Assembly (NCBI GenBank): GCA_022315425.1
Contig: JAIUPT010000021.1
Location: forward strand, 682,001 to 746,000
Direction of reading: 5' to 3'
DNA length: 64,000 bases
Origin: Pseudevernia furfuracea
Lineage: Eukaryota; Ascomycota; Lecanoromycetes; Lecanorales; Parmeliaceae
The stretch's first letter is position 1, and the number at the start of each line of letters is the position of its first letter. Positions 45,752-56,037 of the stretch are shown here, one piece after another. The notes under the pieces are model-generated. The model did not search any database and was not told the DNA's origin. It worked only from the letters and a program-made list of their open reading frames with translations. The translations under genes and the position numbers were made by a program.

Positions 45752-46186
45752 CTGCCATATCGCAGGCGGTAGTCCTGCGGAAAGCACAGACTGCCTGCCC
45801 TCTGCATTAAGTATCACATTTCATCTCCTTGTCTCATCCACTCAAGTCTTCTGCTCGGCCTCTACCATGCATCCGTTAGAATTCGTTACGTGAAACGTCC
45901 TCCCGATGACAGGCATCCGGGTCTCTGTTCCGTCAAGGCGCACCCCCTTTCCTTCTTTCTGTGGTGTGGATGGTACAAGATTGTCACGTATCACCTTTCC
46001 CTGCCCCTCATTGTCTCGAAAGGCTGAAAGTCTCATGATGGGTATAAAAGAGAGGTCCTCGCTCTTCTCTTTTCTCCTCTTCTTATATTCAACAAGCACA
46101 ACGTTCTCAAAAACGCACACTCGACACGAAACTTTGGCACACACTCGCACTTTACACACAATATCCACGCACACAGCACTCACAGA

Positions 46187-46259
46187 AAATAAAAAGCACC
46201 GCAACACCATTGTACCAGCGCCATTAGGAGTCGAACCTAATACGAACTAAATATCTCCG
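46187..46259 (-). repeat. tRNA-like dispersed repeat, copy 1
   Basis: A block of about 70 bp shared with 62762-62836. Read on the minus strand it contains TTAGG-TTCGACT-CCTAA, a perfect T-arm-like stem-loop whose core GGTTCGACTCC fits the pol III box B consensus. Then come TGGCGC, TGGTACAATGG (fits the box A pattern TRGYNNARNNG) and a GCTTTTTATTT tract like a pol III terminator. The order B then A is reversed compared with a normal tRNA gene. No complete cloverleaf can be drawn. Confidence 0.5.
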
Positions 46260-46440
46260 CGAAACACTCACTCACGATATACTGGCACACACTGTTCACA
46301 TACTCAGGCATCTTTCCCCAGCGTTCACACGAATTGTTCACGCACAGCATTCAGACACATAGCTTTCATAAGCAACATAGGACTTCGCACAAGTCCACCG
46401 TCTTTTCTGAAGGGACTCAAACAATCAAACATCAGCGACC

Positions 46441-47065
46441 ATGTCTGGAGAAAGAGAAACCCTTTATACAGAAGTGTGCCCCGATTATCTTGTACCAGCT
46501 GCAAGTGTAGCTCTCAATCCTCAACGTTCGTATCCCAATGAGAACCCTCCTGACAACGATTGATCTGAGGGGACACAGAACACTGCTGGAATAGGGGCAC
46601 GGTGAGGGACCATAGTGAGCCTGAATGCGAGCTTCGTGAAGAGTTCGTTATCATCGAACTCTACAAGACACGCGAAGGAGTGCAATTATTAACGCTCAAA
46701 CACGGAGAGGCACGGGCCGCTAGGTTGAGTGTAGGACGCCCCTGGGTAGGGTCATCTGTTGTGGATGTGTTCTTTTTTGGGCCGAATGAGCCTAGAATTG
46801 TCGTGCCCTGGAATTTGGCGATTCCTGATCCTCCGGAGTATACTGATCCCTAGGCAAAGCCGAGGGTCAGGGTCATGTGGTCTCGTCTGGGCGCAGGTAC
46901 GAGAGCTTATCAAACAATGATGGGTTTTCTCGCCCTTGCAACTTGGATGGGTACTTTGATTTTGGGTTGGCGTTTGGGAAAACTCATGCGTTGCTTTCCT
47001 TCTTGCGCCTTTTGTCTCAGCACCAGCACCAACACTCCGACCACGTTCCTTTGTTCAGGCGCTAG
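46441..47065 (+). CDS. Hypothetical protein, 170 aa, three exons
   Basis: Exons 46441-46525, 46579-46837 and 46897-47065 join in phase (introns 53 and 59 bp) to 170 aa. The start MSGERETLYTEVCPDYLVPA leads to a beta-rich core with EFVIIELYKTREGVQLLTLKHG (broken as EFVIIELYKTREG and VQLLTLKHG) and VVPWNLAIPDPPEYESL. The C-terminus is NLDGYFDFGLAFGKTHALL, followed by a His/Gln-rich tail. The second junction gives a smooth sequence (PPEYESLSNNDGF), which supports the model. There is no signal peptide. I do not recognise the family. A CA-rich leader upstream may be its 5' UTR. Confidence 0.45.
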
Positions 47066-47617
47066 TTAGAGACAGCACCTAATTCCAATGAAAATACTCG
47101 TAACCCAATTGAAAGCGCAGAGATGTTTGTTATCCTTGACCAGAGGAGATTCGGGGGGCTTTGCGCGTTTGCTGAATTGAGATTGAATACCGTCTCTCCA
47201 CGGCAGAGTAGCAGGCGAAAGCCGTACTTTGGGTAGAATAATTTAAGATTTAAGATTCGAGCGGATCTATTTACACACTATTTCTATGATAGCTAGCTAA
47301 AATCTAATAAAATATTTATTTTTATATTATGTCGTCTTAATATCTTAGATATCAAGTATTATTTGAGTGGATATGTGACGGTTACACGGTGAACGGAATT
47401 TGCGACGACAAGCCCTAGCCCTAATCGTGCACTTCCGGGTAAAGTGCACTTCCACGAGTACCTACGCACTTCTTGGCATAGGCGGGATGAGTCAAATTTT
47501 GCACTTGTAAAAATGCATTAAATCAGCAATACTTTTACAGACTGCTTGGCGATTACAGAATCTCTCGCACTGTTGTAACCTGGCTCTACCCATAGACTCG
47601 CCATGGATCGCAATCTA
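47066..47617. other. AT-rich relic and a stray TIR-like sequence
   Basis: Positions about 47240-47340 are very AT-rich and resemble the RIP-degraded blocks. At 47411-47450 the string AAGCCCTAGCCCTAA, followed by GTGCACTTCC repeats, resembles the terminal repeat of the adjacent Fot1/pogo element but is diverged. It may be a remnant of a second, related element. Confidence 0.45.
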
Positions 47618-49975
47618 CACGTGTTCACCGGGATATGCACTTCCCTGGGATATGCACTTTAGGGTTAGGGCTTCCCAAATATAATTCCAAATCTATCTCC
47701 CCCATCATAAGCCACCAAACAAGTCCACATATCTATGACGAATCTATACATTTCGGTCTCTAATAGTCGCCGAGGAGACTGAACAATGGCCTCATTAATT
47801 CACAATCCCCTCGTAGCCAGTAGTCAGCCCATTCCACCCCGTCCTGTACCCCCGTTGCCTCCCAAAATTGTTATTATGACTCCCCCAAAGGCTTCAAAAG
47901 AGGTCTCAAAATCAGAGCGATTGCAACTCGCAATTGACGAATATAAACAAGTCTACTTGCTCTATGAGAACAACTCAGATCCTCATAAAAAGCCGCCTGA
48001 AATTGCGCCAATTGTCTACGAGTATGATATCATTCTCATCACTCTTAGACGACGTCTTGTCGATAAGACTCGTGCTCATCGGGAGGCACATGACAATGAA
48101 TTACGACTCAGCCCGGTGGAGGAGGAAGCTCTGACAGGGTGGATCTTGCAAGTGACGTCCTGGAATTGGCCTCTCAGAGTTGAACTAGTTAGATTCATGG
48201 CTTCTGAGATACTAATAGACAAAGGAGACCATAGGCCACTAGGTAAAAACTGGGTATCGAAGTTTCTTGGTCGTCATTCGGAGTTGCAGAGTCGATTTAG
48301 TCAGCTATTGAACAAGGACCGTGCTGCTACTCATGATCTCTACCTACTTTTGCACTGGTTTCAGCTTGTTGAGTCTGTGATTCAGAAGTACGATATTCAG
48401 AAGAAAGATACGTATAATATGGACGAGAAAGGATCTGCTCTTGGCGGTACTAGGAAAGCGAGAGTGATATGTTCTCGAGAGGATATTCAGGTGTATAAAA
48501 CCCAGGACGGGAATCGAGAGTGAGCAACTCTTATTGAATACATCTCTGCGAACAGTAGACTTCTTTCGATATTTCTTATTCTTAAGAGTAAGCGGCAAAT
48601 GAAAGTCTGGTTTGATTTCGTGAAGGATAAGGAAGCCTATATTGCTGTTAGCGAGAATGGCTGAACAAATAATATTATTGGCTTGGAGTGATTCGAGAAG
48701 TATACTCAGTTTACCCCGTTTTTGTATACAATTTTGACTAATTTCTTCAGATGCTTTGAGCCTCAGACTCGAAGAACTCTAAAAGGACGATATCGCCTTC
48801 TTATACTTGATGAGTATGTCTCTCATATCAGTATCAAAGTCATCGTTTTCTACATTAACAATGACATTATTCTGCTATGCTTGTCTTCCCACATCACACA
48901 TATTCTTCAGTCACTTGATGTTGGATTTTTTCAGTCATTGACAACAGCATATCGTAAGCATTTGAAGACGAAGACACGATATGGCGGAGGCTACAAAATG
49001 AATAAATGTGACTTTATTCAGTTTATTCAAGTGATCAGAAAGAATGTCGCAACAGAGAAGAACATTCAACATGCATAACAAAAGAGTGAACTTTTTTCGA
49101 TCAATCCCCAGGTCGTTTTTGACAAGTTGAGACTTCAAATTTCAGAACCACGACCTAACACACCTTCATCAGACATGACAGTCACAGCATTTAATGGTGA
49201 CTCCATTTCTGTGACGTTTACCTCGGCAAATATGCAGCAAGTTAATCGACTAATATAGCAAATCAAGGCTGGGAACCCTGATCTCACACTATCAGAAAAG
49301 CTTGGAAAAGCTTATAATACCGCGCTAGCAAACAATATTCTTCTGAAATCTACTAATAACGATCTTGTCAAGATAGATGAGCGAAAGAAGCAGAGGGCTG
49401 ATCGTGAACAAGCATATTTAAAACAAGCGTATCTCTTAAACAAGGAGACTGTGAATAAACGACAGCAACATGAGGCTGATAAGCAATTTGAGAAGCAATT
49501 CAAAAGCATGTGTTATCTGAGACCGTCTCTTTTTGCTGAAACAAAGACAAGAAGTCCAGTCAAGAAGAAGACTAGCTCAGTCAAAAAAAAGATTATTACT
49601 TTATTCTTGTTGAACTCAGAGATTTCATTAATACTCCCTCTATTAGATCTCTCTCCTCCAAAACAGCAATCACAAAGAGGTGACAGAGGTGAAAGAGGTG
49701 AAAGAGATATCGCAAGAGGTGATAAGAGAGGTGGTAAGACTGCTACAGTGATATAGGAAGTAGTTGAGGAAGAGAGTTCTGTTCGGAAATCAACTCGTGA
49801 TAGACTCATAATAGACAAAAAACGATAAAGTAGCTGTCGGAGACATAACAACATTATTCAACATGATTATGCAGAGTTGCCATAGAATTTTGGTGCGATG
49901 TAGGCATTTGAGTGTTGGTAAGCCCTAGCCCTAAAGTGCATATCCCAGGGAAGTGCATATCCCGGTGAACACGTG
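47618..49975 (+). mobile_element. Fot1/pogo-type (Tc1-mariner superfamily) transposon, complete
   Basis: A 2358-bp element flanked by TA dinucleotides (47616-47617 and 49976-49977), the target duplication of this superfamily. The terminal inverted repeats are about 58 bp, starting CACGTGTTCACCGGGATATG, with two internal copies of a GGGATATGCACTT motif. The inner end of the left TIR reads TTAGGGTTAGGGCTT, that is, two telomere-type hexamers; the right TIR has one base different. It holds one transposase frame with stops. Confidence 0.88.
47786..49828 (+). pseudogene. pogo/Fot1 transposase (HTH-CENPB + DDE_1), six internal stops
   Basis: A 681-codon frame without any frameshift. Residues about 50-165 hold the two helix-turn-helix units, with the CENP-B-type part LGKNWVSKFLGRH. 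The DDE_1 catalytic region follows: first Asp in YNMDEKG, second in LLILDEYVSH (the family has LILDGHxSH), and ITHILQSLDVGFF before the third acidic residue. A Lys/Glu coiled-coil tail ends RKSTRDRL, a common C-terminal form. Internal stops: TGA 48521, TGA 48662 and TGA 48689 at family Trp positions (NREW, SENGW, GLEW); TAA 49076; TAG 49256; TAG 49754. Inactive by transitions only. Confidence 0.85.
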
Positions 49976-49998
49976 TACCGTTCACGCTCCCTGCCAGA

Positions 49999-51289
49999 GT
50001 GATTCCAGAGCGATCGTCAAGCAAGTCGCCGGAGAAACCCGAATCTATCACCTTGAAAAGAATCCGTGAACTAGAAAGCGAACGACAATCCTGCAATAAA
50101 GAAGCAAAGCAACAGAAGAAGAGGATCAGACTGAATTCGAGCTTCGATATAGCCTACTGGAGTGCCCGTCGAGACCTGACAGAAATCCAGCTGAAAGCCA
50201 CACGTCTTACCAAACAAATTTCTATCGCAAGTACGAAGGATAAAACGAGAGAACTTTTGGATAGCGAAGATGGTCAAAGATTAATAGTGCTGGAAAGTCA
50301 CTGGAGCTCGACAGCCGCTTGTATTCAACGCAAGCTGAGAAAATGAATATCAAAGACGACAGATTTAGCCTCCGCCGATCTTTCGTTAATCTATTCATTG
50401 GTGCGGAGACTGGTTTGGGCATTGGAAATTCTCGAGGCCAGCGAGATTACCCGGACCAGTCAGATTTCAGAGCGGAACTTCAGCTCAAAATGGATAGCAA
50501 GCATCCAGACCCTGATAAGGATGTGCTATGGTGCCCTATCACGGGCTTCTACTGGGATGCTCAGTCGATAGTTGCGGGTCATCTATTTCCTTCGAGGAGT
50601 GACCAAGATACTATGGACGCCGTATTTGGACGACCTGGCGATGGTGCATCGGAGCTTTTCAGAGCTGAGAACGGTATTCTGTGGTCAGTTGGAGCCGAAC
50701 AGAGATTTCAAGCCGGCCACTTCGTGATTGTACCGGATATCCCAGATCAGGCTGGACAAAAGGAAATTGACAATTGGGAAGCATCTGGTCCGTAAGAATA
50801 CAAGATTCGAGTACTGAATCCGACAGATGCGAAAATGACTAGAAAGATACTTGATACCGAAAAGCGATGGGCGGACATGGACAATCAACGCATTAGATTC
50901 AAGACGGAATTCCGGCCACGAGCAAGGTACCTGTATTTTACCTATTGCGAAGCAATGCTTCGTCGATCTTTCGCTGGCAAGCACCTCGAAGTGTCGCGAG
51001 ATGAAATCGGAAAACGTTTTTGGGCACCCGTGGCCGATATATGCGGCAGGGAATGTTGTTGGGATTCGTGGAAGAGTTGGGTCACGAATACAACAACTTG
51101 CTCGAGGGGGTTGTCGAGGAGGAGGCAGCTGTTCCTGACAAGACCGCTGTCTTCGCAGCCAATGCACATGTTCAAGACCTGCTAAATGTGGACGACGAGG
51201 GCGAAGAAGAGGACGACGATGACGATAACGATGACGATAACGATAACGATAACGATAACGATGACGATGACGATGACAATGACGATTAG
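49999..51289 (+). pseudogene. HNH-nuclease-domain protein gene, broken
   Basis: The three frames combine into a known fungal layout. First is an N-terminal coiled coil (ITLKRIRELESERQ, 49999-50346). The HNH_2-type domain follows (WCPITGFYWDAQSIVAGHLFP, then ELFRAENGILW, seen at about 50526-50700). Last is a C-terminal helical part with RYMRQGMLLGFVEELGH (about 51020-51075) and an acidic tail. Lesions: a frame change near 50320-50346, a TAA at 50793, and another frame change near 51020 in a T-run. The AH..P motif with a Cys pair could bind the HNH metal. Cellular role of the family is not known to me. It starts directly beside the Fot1/pogo right end. Confidence 0.6.
51205..51288. repeat. GAYGAT/GATAAC microsatellite
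   Basis: Trinucleotide-phased repeat encoding the Asp/Asn tail of the HNH pseudogene, made of GACGAT and AACGAT hexamers. It is just left of the AT-rich block. Confidence 0.8.
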
Positions 51290-52525
51290 ACTTAGCTTAC
51301 TTAATAGTCTGGTTAAAAGAATTAAAATATTATTATAATATCTTTAGATATTTCTTTTTATATTAACGAATAATGTTATAAGACTTTAAAAGATTATTCT
51401 CGAGACGAGCGTCTTTCAGCAAGACTAAATAGTAAATTACTAGATTATAGACTTAAAAATACGAGAGTAATTCGCTTCGTATACGAAATATTACTATTAA
51501 ATTATATTAGATCTTATATTAGATCTTATTAGTATATATAAAAGAATAAGATAGAACTAAGTTAAAAAATCTCATATTTATATGTGTAGCGAGCTATAGT
51601 TAATAATAATCTCGTTAGTTCTACGCTTTTTGATTAGACTCGCTTTGTTAGTCCGTTAGACCTCTCGAGCGCCCTTATCAAAGAATTGAGTGACTTCTTA
51701 TAATCTCAAATACTCTATTCTCTCTATATATAATTTCTTCAAATTTTCGTTAATTATAGAGCTTAGTTTGCGCATTTCAACACTATAAGAATTATTAAAT
51801 TCTATCTCTTATTGATAAAGTAACGTCGAATTTCAATATCGCTGCTCAATCGCTTGACCTCGAATTAAATCTTCTAATGCGCGACCTCGAAATCAACTCT
51901 CGAAATTCAAGAACACGTTTCACGAATTTAATTCGTGAGCCTATACTTATTATATTTAAAATAACGATACTTAATTAGTTATATACAATATAATTAAAAA
52001 ATAACTTATAATATTTAGAATTAGATTTAAATTTATATAGTATTAGATTATAACTTTATATTATATATACTTTATTATTTCTTTTATTATATAAATACTA
52101 TATATAATAATCTTTAACGTATTTATAAAATTATCTTTTATCTTCTCTTAATAGTATTAATCTACGATTAAGTTTATACTTAAATAAGATTTCGATCTTA
52201 AGCTTAAAAGAAGAAATATTAAAAGTGTTTAATTTAATAAAGAAGTCTTTTAATAAAGTCTTCGATAATACTTTACTTATTTACTCTCTTATAAGATAAT
52301 AAGTTATATTCTATCTTAGAATATGCGCTTAGAGTACGTTATTTAATACTTTCGAAGATAACTTACTATCTTACGAAATTTTCTTAGAAAAAAAATTCTA
52401 AAAAGATTAATAAGATAACTTAATATATACGTACGATAAATCTTCTTAAGAATATTATAGAAAATAAAATATTAAGTTTTTTATAGTTTTAATATTCGCG
52501 TTTAAAACGCTATTCGTAAAGAATA
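51290..52525. repeat. AT-rich, RIP-degraded repeat block 1
   Basis: No coding potential. CpA and TpG are rare while TpA is abundant and CpG is retained, the signature of RIP on CpA. The part at about 51520-51965 is homologous to 63155-63605, sharing TTAGACTCGCTTTGTTAG, TCTCTATATATAATTTCTT and CACGAATTTAATTCGTGAG. Identity of the original element is lost. Confidence 0.8.
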
Positions 52526-52600
52526 TGTTAGGATTAGTACCTGAATAGGGTGTCTGGGGCTGTCAAGCGCAGACACCCTATTTAGGTACTAATCCTAACA
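52526..52600. mobile_element. 75-bp palindromic TG...CA insertion with 5-bp target duplication
   Basis: Two 31-bp arms, the left starting TGTTAGGATTAGTACCTGAA and the right its complement with one mismatch, enclose a 13-bp loop. The element is flanked by direct GAATA repeats (52521-52525 and 52601-52605). TG...CA ends and a 5-bp duplication are hallmarks of retroviral-type integrase, so it looks like two fused inverted LTR ends. It carries no gene. Confidence 0.7.
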
Positions 52601-52605
52601 GAATA

Positions 52606-53316
52606 GCTATGACACTTAAAACGTGCTTTTGAGACCATGTCATATATCGAAAATTAACTATTGCCTAAAACGGGTTTAAATTGTTTCTTTTAAATCCGTG
52701 ACTAAACCTCCCTTGTATAGTCTCATGATTGCCAAGCCAGTTCATTTCCAAAGAGATCTGAGGACACTAACTCCACTCACGGCATTTTCTGCGAGGTCTT
52801 CTGTGCGAAGAATAATTACGATCTTGTCTTGTCTCAAGCTACTGCATTGAAGCCTTATTTGTTAAGATTGTAAAGGCCGTTGGGGTATTTCATAATGTCA
52901 TCAACGGTCATGAATCGCCTTCAAATTGTGTTACCTAATGGATCCCTTGCCGAAAATATGGAATTAGAACCGCTTATACAATGTTCCAAGACGATGAAGA
53001 TAGATGTCATCCCTGCACGACTCAAGCGTGGAGTGCACAAGCAGCCTCGCATCAGAACCTAGTGAAGATATTTATGCCTTCCACAGATCCCGATAGACGC
53101 TTTCAATCTTTGTCCCGATTAGTACACAGGGTTAAGGCACCAGAACTCAATCCAACAGTACAGGGAACTCTTTGAGCGTCTCTCCTGTGCAGAAGCTGCA
53201 ATTGCTTCGCTCGTTTTAAAGACGTCAAACAAAACACCTAGCTCAATGATTAGAGCTGATGAAGAATTGAGACTTTTGCAAGCCGGTATACACACCAACC
53301 GGCGCACCAGCATTAG
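52606..53316. other. Intergenic, no complete gene
   Basis: Past the palindrome the base composition returns to normal. A plus-strand segment at about 53130-53320 (YRELFERLSCAEAAIASLV) looks protein-like but lacks a start and abuts the 3' end of the AsaB-like gene. Not called as a gene. Confidence 0.4.
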
Positions 53317-54447
53317 CTAGAGCGTGCCTGGGCGATCTCGTGGGAAAGTGAACACAAGAGCTCTAACTTCAATACTCTCCCGTTTTGGCGCGTCCGGACG
53401 GATCTGGCGATGCTCGAAGGATACGTGAGGGGCACCTACTCTTATCAGGTAAAGAATCTAGGAAAAAGTCAATTGAACGACATACGTATCGCCTTTACAT
53501 CTGTCGCAGAGTCGAACTGCTTAAGGAGTAAAGGTTCCTCCGGCCCCTGTCGATGCAGATAATACCATTTGTATTTTTTTCTGTAGACAGCATTCATGTT
53601 CGCTCCATTGTACTGCCGCCGAATATGGTCAGTCTCGAGCAAGTCATCCTCTTCGACATTGCTCCCATCGCAGACAGCCAACGGCCAGTCCTCAACCGGA
53701 TTCCGGAGCGGCTTCCACACACTAGGCTCTCTTCGTTAGTAACGTTGTCTTCAGTCTCGAGATTTAGGCTCTTCTGATGAGAGACGTACGTGATTATTCT
53801 CACTCGACCTTGGAGGAGAAATTCTGCTTCGTCGGGGAGCTGTAAAATCGTGCGACTCAGAGCTGCTCCAGGAGACTGATCTACCTCGCATGAGATGTAT
53901 TCTCTTGGCTGTCTTCTGTGTTGCTCAATACTCACCAACGTGTGCGTGCACAGCGGGCAGGAGCCAGTCAGTCGGATCGTTAAGATCGATGGTTGTTCCT
54001 TTTGGTAATGTAGCGTTATGTCTAAGCTTGTTGTCCTCATTGTCAATACAAACACCATTAAGGGTCGAGGGAAGGGATATGATTTCGTACTCTCCAATCA
54101 AAGAAGAAGACTTTATCCACATCCTCCACCTCCACTTTGATGAAATGCTCTACTTTGGGTAAAAAGTTGGCTTCGACTGCTTCTCGGTCTTCGTAGTCTT
54201 TGAACTCGAAGTCATGATGGCGATATGTGAAGCCGTGGTCGTTCAGGCTATACATCTGCTCCTCGCCACGTACGTCGTAAAACGTTTCCTCCTTGTCTTC
54301 ATAGGTTAGATTAGTATAGCGCTGGTCGGGAGCGGATTTTGGGATGTCGATCAAGATTTGGAACGGCTTTTCCACTTTGTAAAGCTCCAGCATTTTGATG
54401 TATTTGATGTTGCTCACGGTGTTTTGAGGTACATACGGAACGTCCAT
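53317..54447 (-). CDS. AsaB/CmcJ-family oxidoreductase-like protein
   Basis: Exons 54447-54091, 54026-53936, 53880-53790, 53721-53486 and 53435-53317 join in phase to 297 aa, typical for the family. Motifs in order: VFFFDWRLRHN, TTIDLNDPTDWLLPA, HAHVDQSPGAA with the His-Val-Asp metal motif (HxD), RVRIITVWKPLRNPVEDWPLAVCD, WYYLHRQGPEEPLLLKQFDS, APHVSFEH, then the C-terminal ESIEVRALVF. Each splice junction restores one of these motifs. Members occur in fungal secondary-metabolite clusters (AsaB of aspergillic acid, GA4-desaturase-like, CmcJ-like) and are thought to be Fe/2-oxoglutarate-type enzymes. Substrate here unknown. No biosynthetic backbone gene lies within the window. Confidence 0.88.
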
Positions 54448-55220
54448 TTTGACGTTTGTCTATCAACCGACTCTGTATGGCTTGTCAACAGTTCGCGACG
54501 TACTTTTACATATAGCAGTGGGTTTACTCCAAACCTCCCCCGCAAGGTAGCTAGCTACATGAGACTGGTGGCCTTAATGGGGGCCTTTAGACGATGAGAA
54601 CCAAGTCTCAACGGTCCTGCAAGGCTGTGCTCTCAGGACAAATGAGCCTACACCATCAAGAGTCTGCAAATGCGGCTAAATAAGAATTTGAGAGCTCACC
54701 CCACACGTGCAGTTCCCATTACACATGATTCGAGATAGAGAGGGTGGGGAAGTCACACTAGCATCAAGCAATCAGAACATCGTACAGAAGTTCATTACAG
54801 TGCAGATTCATCTGCTTGGCTGTTGCAGGGACGGAAGAAATGAGCCAGAGTCCGAAAATGACGCTTGCCAATTCTCTCCAATACCAGCGCAGAGCTTATC
54901 TAGTCTACCTTATCCGAGGTGTCACATCCCTAGTAGACACTGCACTCTGACGTGGCTTTCTTACTGCATCTGAAGTCTGCACGTCCGTCATGTGCTAGTT
55001 GTGTCAATGTGCGGGGTATTTCAGTGATTTGTTGCCGCGTCCCTCATGCAAGGCTGAGAGATGGCCTTCAATGTTGCCTTACTCGCAGATAAGCCTGGAG
55101 GCTTTTCCATATATTTGGTTGCTCCTGTCTTTTTTCATTTCATTCTGTTCATTCAGCCTCAGCTAAGGTGTACGCACCCATACAGATAAATCTTCATAAT
55201 ACGGAACCACAAAGCTCAAG
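54448..55220. other. Intergenic, nothing recognised
   Basis: Upstream region of the AsaB-like gene. No coding frame with domain or splice support was seen. Confidence 0.5.
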
Positions 55221-55445
55221 ATGACTTCAAATAGCCAAAATCAAGCAATGCAGATAGTTGATTCGGCTGAGAAAGCTGACGAGGGATGGATCGCCAAAGC
55301 GAAGGAGGCTGCCGCCAGAGAGTCCCGCTGGCAGCCATGGAAGGAAACGATGAAGCACGAGGAAGTGGCCACTGGATTTGAAGGCGAAGATATGTCTACG
55401 ATTCGCTCAAGGGATGATGTTCAGCATAGCGGCGTTGCTGGATAG
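55221..55445 (+). CDS. Possible small protein, 74 aa
   Basis: MTSNSQNQAMQIVDSAEKADEG starts a hydrophilic, helical frame with WIAKAKEAAARESRW. The ATG has a good purine context and a leader with a CAxxACCACAAAG block. It could be a complete small gene or the first exon of one. No family recognised. Confidence 0.3.
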   Translation: MTSNSQNQAMQIVDSAEKADEGWIAKAKEAAARESRWQPWKETMKHEEVATGFEGEDMSTIRSRDDVQHSGVAG

Positions 55446-56037
55446 ATCATACAATGTCCTGGCGTCTGGTAAGTCTAGGTTATACTGCTTCCTATCCAAA
55501 ACAGAATTATTGATTTTGCTTAGGGCCATTACTACTAGCAAGGTTTTGACCCTATGGAGATTACTATCTGGAAATTCAATTTGCTTGGAGTGCTTTGCGA
55601 TTGGTATGTGCATGGAGATAGGGCCGGAGGAAAGGAAGCAAGGAAGGCAGGAGTGTGAGATCTTTTGGAACCGTATCAAATACAAGACTTGGCTATATTC
55701 TTAGGCCTACAGACTAGTGTCTCACTGTATTGTAAGCGCATCAATTTCCGCATGTGCTGCGAATCTCTATCGCTGTAGACTCAACATCAGCATGATCTGA
55801 TCCCAACGCCATGCTCTTTATTTCACGTAAAGCAATGACAGCAGTACAAGACCACTTAGGCTCCACAGCTGAGTTTGACCGCTCAATGTTATCGGTCTCA
55901 AGATATCAGATGTAATGCTATTATCGATATAGAAGCAGTACACAAACAGGAAAAAGGGCTTGCATGTTTATGCGGCTATTCCTCATCCTTGCGAGATGAT
56001 TTGTGATCATGTATCGTGCAGCGCGCGACTTTTAGCC

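Noticed and set aside
45591..45893. A 100-codon Cys-containing frame over the tandem repeat
   Set aside because: Its apparent protein repeat is explained by the DNA duplication; no signal peptide or conserved domain.
46187..46259. A true tRNA gene
   Set aside because: Only a T-arm-like hairpin can be drawn; no pairing acceptor halves, anticodon arm or correct A-then-B box order.
51205..51288. Possible CRISPR-like or regulatory repeat array
   Set aside because: It is a simple GAY/AAC microsatellite in phase with the acidic tail of the HNH pseudogene; no spacer structure.
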